Positions 59,801-64,000 of a stretch of DNA of 64,000 nt are shown piece by piece (position 1 is the stretch's first letter; each line of letters begins with the position of its first letter). The position numbers were made by a program, and so were the translations under genes. A model generated the notes under the pieces. The model had not been told where the DNA came from, made no database searches, and saw nothing but the letters and a program-made list of their open reading frames with translations. The stretch is from Otis tarda. Taxonomy: Eukaryota; Chordata; Aves; Otidiformes; Otididae. Where the stretch lies: NCBI GenBank assembly GCA_026413225.1, contig CM048557.1, forward strand, positions 58,022,987 to 58,086,986, written 5' to 3'.

Positions 59801-62068
59801 GCTACCCTTAGTATGCATAATACATACAGCTAACAGACAGTCAGAAAAATCAATTTTAACTTGGAAAATTATAAAAATAGACAGTAATACTTGAAGGGAA
59901 GAAAAAGACCCCAGACAAGCTTCATGCTGTGGATTTTTATCCACTTACACCCTTCGGCTAGGGTAACAAATTAATGCTTGAGGAGTAAATTGCAGAGCTT
60001 AAGGGGGAAACATAACAGAAATTTTAAGCCTATTAACAAAGTAGGTTTGAGTTACAAACACAGGGAGAGGCAGTTTTATCAGTTAGTGATCAACAGCTGC
60101 AGAGAAGCAAGCTTAGAACAAAACTAAGTTAAATGTAAGATCATATTTTCAAATGCATTGTTACTGCACTGATGAACTTGCAGCTTAGGCCCATATTTGT
60201 CATGTTACTGGGCTGAATCATACATACAAAGAATTTTTCCACTTCTGAAGAGCTGGAGACTGCAAATCTATAAACAGTGGTTGAGGAGGCTCGCTCCAAG
60301 CTTTCCAGCACAGATTTAAGCTCCTGCATTGTCTGGGGATTTATTTTTTCCTCCCCTACTCCTTGGAAAAATTTAAAGTTTTCTACTTAGAAGCAAAGGT
60401 ATTTCATAATCAACCCACCTTAACAGTGTCAAAGGGGTGTCCTACCAGCACTCCAGCAGCACCTGAAACACAACAAATGCCATGGTTATGACTCACGCCT
60501 TGCTTCCTGGGTCTGGGGCTACAGTAGTCCAAGCACAATCATCAGCATTACTGGTAGGTAGAGAGCATCCTCTCAAGTAAGAAGATGAGAGATCTACAGC
60601 TCAGGCCTTCAGGCCCCTACGACGCCTTTATGCTCCCAGCAAGCTTCTGAGCCCCACGCAGAGGTTAAAGCGTGTGACTACAGAGCTGCCACATCATACG
60701 GGATGTTCAGCAGTGACTCCTGGCCTCAGCCTAAGGCAAGCCCAGGGAGCAGAAACCACAGATTTCCTCCAAAGCACAGTATTGCATGTGCATGCCGCTC
60801 TGTGGAAATGTAGAAAATCTGGGAGCTTCCTTAGAAGAGGAAGAAAATCTCTGTTCTTGCTCTCTGCCCACAGCTTTTCCAGATGTGATGTTAGCACCTG
60901 CAGAAGGACCATACATCACCAAAAACCTTTCCATCAAAAACCTTCTAGTGTCACATGCAGGCCTATTAGTTATACTGCCAAATAGGAGTATAGGCATTTT
61001 GCACTGAAAAACACAAGTACTGGCTGAAGCAAGGGGTCCTCTAGCTTCCTACTTCCATGAACCAAAACTGAAAGTTCAGTTCATTTACGACCACCTCACA
61101 TTTACAGAATGATCGCATCCCTCCCTCTCCCTGAGGAGATGTGCCAGGGATACAGTGGCCGCTCCAGGATGGAGCAGGCCGGGCTGGTCAAGGCCTGCAC
61201 AGCAGCAAGATGGCCCAGGTCACAAAAATAGCGACGGGTGCTGTGTTCGGCAGGAAGAGAACAGTGGGACAATTGACCATGTGGGACCCTGGGGAGGCAA
61301 GGAGCACTGGGATGGAGTCTGAGAGAAGCCGCAAAAACAAGGGAAAAAAAAAAAAAAAATCTCATTGCCAGGGTGGCAAGGAGAACGAATAACTGAAAAG
61401 ACGCGAGAATAAATCTCCTGAGCACCATCTAACAACGGCTAAAAATAGAGGAAGGAAGGCCGTAAGCAGATGCCCAGGGAAGAGCAAGACGAGCGTACGC
61501 ACTCTGTACTCCTCCTCCTCACGCTCAGGCTCTCCGCCGGCAGCATTTTCGGCTCGGGGGGTCCCCAGCCGCTGCTCTCCCTTCGCCAACCCCGAGAGCT
61601 CCCTGCCCACCGCCCGCCGCTGCGGCACCGCCACGGGGAGGGACAGCCCGCATCCCCCCCGCTCCACCCCGCACCAATACAGGAAATCCCCGAAATCTCG
61701 CTCCGCGCCGGCGCTGCCCGCGGCCTCCCCCGCTCCCCGCCCGGGCTCAACCCCCACCTGCAGCAGGGCGGCCGTGCTCATCCCCCTCTCCACCGTGCCC
61801 AACGCGATTCTCCCGTCCCAAAATAAAAGTGCTGCGCCCAGCTCTCCCCTTGCCCCCCTTTTTTCCCCTCCCTTTTTCCGCTTTTAAAAAATTTTTCTAT
61901 TTCACCCCCATTTTCTTTTTTTCTTTCCCCCTTTTCCCTCCATTTTTAATTTTCCTTTTTTTTTCCCTCCTTCCTTTTTCCTTTTTTTTTAAATTCCCCC
62001 TCCCCCCAAAACAAATCTTCCCCCGGCTCCTCACCACCGACGCATCCCGCGAGGAAATCCAGAGCCAT
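53118..62068 (-). CDS. SLC25A29: SLC25A29 mitochondrial basic amino acid carrier, complete four-exon coding region
   Basis: A member of the SLC25 family of the inner mitochondrial membrane; the human protein carries arginine, lysine and other basic amino acids and was earlier called carnitine/acylcarnitine carrier-like. Joining 62068-62035, 60462-60419, 55748-55665 and 53861-53118 on the minus strand stays in frame and gives 301 residues plus stop (human 303). The threefold carrier repeat is complete. Its signature motifs are HPFDTVKVR (P21-R28), CPMELAKTR (P112-R119) and YPMDVIKSR (P213-R220), each with the acidic and basic residues of the matrix salt-bridge network. The start MALDFLAGC and the end PSSL match the orthologue. 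The tail before PSSL is shorter and more acidic than in human. Convergent with YY1. Confidence 0.97.
53862..55664 (-). other. SLC25A29: SLC25A29 intron 3
   Basis: A 1,803-base GT-AG intron (donor GTAAGT). Over half of it is the antisense CR1 insertion at about 54.2-55.35 kb. Confidence 0.9.
54222..55347 (+). mobile_element. CR1 LINE, 5'-truncated, with degenerate reverse-transcriptase ORF
   Basis: The plus strand encodes CR1 ORF2 fragments in three shifted frames (about 54226-54639, 54600-55013 and 54980-55260). They include [19 protein letters not shown], the catalytic-region motif FADDTKL, the segment [25 protein letters not shown], and [17 protein letters not shown]. It ends in the CR1 tail and two terminal repeats, ATTCTATG and ATTCTCTG (55332-55347). 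Two frameshifts and an internal deletion near 55231-55237 make it non-functional. It starts mid-ORF, as expected from 5' truncation. It lies in SLC25A29 intron 3, antisense to the gene. Confidence 0.96.
55665..55748 (-). CDS. SLC25A29: SLC25A29 exon 3
   Basis: 28 whole codons, [20 protein letters not shown] followed by QSIIKQES. This is the matrix loop after helix 1, completing the first carrier signature begun in exon 2. Acceptor TTTTTGTAG, donor GTAAGT. Confidence 0.95.
55749..60418 (-). other. SLC25A29: SLC25A29 intron 2
   Basis: A 4,670-base GT-AG intron (donor GTGGGT). Low-complexity tracts include a C12 run at 56279-56290 and A-rich sequence at 58615-58636. No other gene or recognised repeat. 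Confidence 0.88.
60419..60462 (-). CDS. SLC25A29: SLC25A29 exon 2
   Basis: A 44-base exon: the last two bases of Gly12, then [14 protein letters not shown] (13-26), ending at a codon boundary. It encodes most of helix 1 and the first half of the PX[DE]XX[KR] signature. Too small to show as an open frame, but flanked by TGTTTCAG and GTGGGT and in phase with both neighbours. Confidence 0.95.
61480..61800 (-). promoter_or_regulatory. GC/CpG-rich patch in SLC25A29 intron 1
   Basis: About 0.3 kb of CpG-rich sequence, separated from the exon 1 island by the 180-base polypyrimidine/polypurine stretch. It may be part of the same promoter island or an alternative first exon. A minus-strand frame (61802-61362) has many arginines and glycines and no recognised domain. 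Confidence 0.4.
61850..62030. repeat. Polypyrimidine/polypurine tract
   Basis: The plus strand is mostly C and T (purine-rich on the SLC25A29 coding strand) over about 180 bases, broken by a few A-containing blocks, directly after the exon 1 donor. Such tracts can form triplex or R-loop structures; that is inference. Confidence 0.75.
62035..62068 (-). CDS. SLC25A29: SLC25A29 exon 1 coding part
   Basis: Eleven codons, [11 protein letters not shown], plus the first base of Gly12, then a GTGAGG donor. The ATG at 62068 has G at -3 and +4, and the peptide matches the conserved carrier start, so this start is preferred to the longer upstream in-frame extension (to 62173). Confidence 0.95.
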
Positions 62069-62345
62069 GCCAGTACCCTCCCTCCACAGCGGGTGACAGC
62101 CCTTCCTGATGCCGCTCCCCGAACTGCCGCCGCCCGCCGCGCCGCCCGCCCTTTCTACCGCCCGTCCCCTCACTCACCCCGCCCTCGGCGGAGAGGGGCC
62201 GGGCCGCGCCTCCGAAGGGGCGGGTAGCGGGACAACTCCCCCCCGTCCCCGTCAGCCACTGGTAGCAGCGTCGGGGCGGCTCCGGGCAAAGGGCGGGACG
62301 GGGATGGGGCTACCGGGGATGGAGGGAGGTGCTGGGCGCCCCTTC
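62069..62345 (-). promoter_or_regulatory. SLC25A29: SLC25A29 CpG-island promoter and 5' UTR
   Basis: CpG-dense DNA upstream of the start codon, with GC boxes at about 62178-62184 (CCCGCCC) and 62217-62223 (GGGGCGG). No TATA box is seen. The island fades beyond about 62.35 kb; the transcription start cannot be placed. Confidence 0.75.
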
Positions 62346-62645
62346 CGCGGCTCCGGCCCCCCCAACCCACCAACCCTTTCCCTTCTTTGCAGCTCTGTGA
62401 GAAAACTAACCATCTGCTGAGGCAGAAGTAACGGCAAACAGACATTTTGGAGGCTGGGGGGGTGGTGTTTGGGGCTAGGGTGGGGGCAAAGCATCCCCTC
62501 CTGGGGAGCATCAATAGCCCCAGAGTTGGTTTGGGTGGTTCGGGGAGGCAGTCCCGGGGGCATCTTGCTTGTTTGGGTGAGGGGTCTCCGGGCGCTGGTG
62601 GTTGGAAAGCCTGCGGAGCTGCTGTGGCGTGTCTGCTTTTAATGA
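62346..62645. other. Upstream flank of SLC25A29, no gene seen
   Basis: G-rich, moderately GC sequence with short open frames on both strands that match nothing I recognise. Confidence 0.5.
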
Positions 62646-63066
62646 GGTGAAATGCCTGGAGCACCTCTCCTATGAGGACAGGCTGAGAGAGCCGGGGCTA
62701 CTCAGCCTGGAGAAGAGAAGGCTCCGAGGAGACCTTACAGCAGCCTTCCAGTACCTAAAGGGGGCTGATAAAGATGAAGAGAGAGTTTTTACCAGAGCCG
62801 GTAGTGATAGAACAAGGGCTAGCCATTTAAACTAAAAGAGGATAGATTTAGACTAGAAATAAGGAAGAATTTTTTTTTATGATGAGGCACTAGAACAGGT
62901 TGCCCAGAGAGGTGGCAGATGCCCCATCCCTGGAAGTGTCCAAGACCAGGTTGGACAAGGCTTTGAGCGACCTTGTCTAGGGAAGGTGTCCCTGCCCATG
63001 GCAGAGGGGTTGGACTAGATGATCTTTAAGGTCTCTTCCAACCCAAACCATTCTGTGATCCTATAA
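62646..63066 (+). mobile_element. CR1 LINE 3' fragment
   Basis: Encodes the end of CR1 ORF2 (EHLSYEDRLREPGLLSLEKR, then FQYLKGA and SDRTRAS) and continues through the untranslated tail with 'ggttggactagatgatc'. It ends in the terminal repeats near 63050-63065. The ORF is broken by stops and loses frame near 62832-62880. It lies about 0.6 kb upstream of the SLC25A29 start codon. Confidence 0.95.
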
Positions 63067-64000
63067 GCAGACTCCCCCACCCAGTGTTGCCCCAGAGAGG
63101 GGAGGAAGGCTTGCAGCAGATGTGGCCTCTGGACTGCCCCCATGGCACAACTGCAAGTGTGGGGATGAGACCTCACCTCTGATGGTCAAGGCCCCAAACC
63201 AGTACCTGCTGCCCGTGGGGCTTGGCAGAGCCCTGATCTCAGACTCGTAACATTGCTGCTGTGCTTCTCCCCTCCCCTGCCAGCTTTTCTTGTTTTGTAT
63301 TAACTCTACTTTCCTACTAACCGTACCTTGCCTAAGGTGCTGTGATGCCAGAGCCTTTAAAAAGCAAACTCAAGCTGTTGACAGTTTCAGAAGGGAGCCC
63401 TGTTTAAGCTGCTTGGTTTTTTTTCTGTGGGCAATATCTGGGAAAGGGGAAATACCAGTGGCCTAGAACAATAAGTAGCCCATTTGAATTTTGTTAGAGT
63501 AACATGATCTCTCCAGGGCCTGCAAAGTCAGCTTTTAGAGAGCCAGTTCCAGAAGCAGAATTGAAAAGAAGCTGGATTTTTTTTTTTACTTTTTTTTTTT
63601 TTAAATTGCTTTCTGTGGTATGGCAGTGTTTTTCTTGCTGTAGCAGCTCAGTACACAGCCAATAAAATCTTGCAGTGGAACAGCATATTAAAAAACAAGC
63701 CAGCTTTTACCTTCCGCACAATGAAAACAAACAAATGAACAAAGACAAGGATGCTTTCAAGGAGGTCTGAAACTACCACTACAGAACAAATCCTGAGAAC
63801 CTATCCCAGACTTAGCAGCTCTTGGACCATCATTACAATTAATAAGCAGATAAGATGGAAGTGCAAAGCATTTGATGAATCCCTGCCCGATCTTGCTGTA
63901 TCACACACCATTCTGTCTCCTAACAGGGACCTTAGACCTGGCTGAACCCATACACCTGCAGCCAGTCCTTAAAATCAGACAGGAAGCCCTGATCAGTCCT
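63067..64000. other. Right flank, no gene seen
   Basis: I searched for the first exon of SLC25A47, the expected next gene in mammals, and did not find it. T-rich tracts occur at 63578-63602; nothing else is recognised. Confidence 0.5.

Larger units (their letters stand above)
60463..62034 (-). other. SLC25A29: SLC25A29 intron 1
   Basis: A 1,572-base GT-AG intron (donor GTGAGG). On the coding strand it begins with a long purine-rich tract (61850-62030), then crosses a separate GC-rich patch at about 61480-61800. That patch has open frames on both strands whose products I do not recognise. Confidence 0.88.

Noticed and set aside
62069..62173. In-frame N-terminal extension of SLC25A29 upstream of Met1
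   Set aside because: Carrier orthologues start at MALDFLAGC; the extension is Gly/Arg-rich CpG-island sequence, more likely 5' UTR or promoter.
63067..64000. Possible first exon of SLC25A47
   Set aside because: Expected from mammalian gene order, but no carrier-type start peptide with a donor was found before the right edge.

Overview
This looks like a bird chromosome (another CR1-rich sauropsid is not excluded). The repeats I can recognise are CR1 LINE fragments with the usual short 3' terminal repeats; there are no Alu, L1 or other mammal-type elements. Introns are GT-AG, and three of the four GC-rich islands sit at gene starts. Three vertebrate genes are identified by protein sequence and order: DEGS2 (minus, only exon 1 present), YY1 (plus, complete) and SLC25A29 (minus, complete). 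This matches the order and orientation around YY1 on human chromosome 14q32, which also places DEGS2 rather than its paralogue DEGS1 at the left edge.

Layout. 1-6.94 kb: DEGS2 intron 1, with one CR1 fragment. 6.5-7.3 kb: DEGS2 exon 1 in its CpG island, with a TATA-like box unusually close to the start codon. 7.3-18.6 kb: intergenic DNA between the divergent DEGS2 and YY1 genes, holding an unassigned CpG island (10.6-11.26 kb) with a strong CTCF-type motif, and a CR1 tail at 15.4-15.7 kb. 18.6-21.5 kb: YY1 CpG island with CCAAT boxes, an ETS/TCTCGCGAG element, exon 1, and a cluster of YY1-type sites at the start of intron 1. 21.5-42.9 kb: the remaining introns and exons 2-5 of YY1 (420 codons before the stop). 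42.9-51.5 kb: YY1 3' UTR and tail-to-tail spacer with many polyadenylation signals. 51.5-62.3 kb: SLC25A29 (four coding exons, 301 codons) with a degenerate antisense CR1 reverse-transcriptase fragment in intron 3. 62.3-64 kb: flank with another CR1 3' end.

The genes are not functionally related. YY1 is a zinc-finger transcription factor and chromatin-architecture protein, DEGS2 an ER sphingolipid desaturase/hydroxylase, and SLC25A29 a mitochondrial basic amino acid carrier. I see no previously undescribed gene system. The most interesting points are regulatory or evolutionary: the YY1-site cluster in YY1's own intron, the broken-up histidine run with an added cysteine motif in YY1, the orphan CpG island with its CTCF motif, an 18-bp perfect palindrome near YY1, and the TATA-to-ATG geometry of DEGS2. 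Exon boundaries come from reading frame, splice consensus and protein families recalled from memory; no search or alignment was run.
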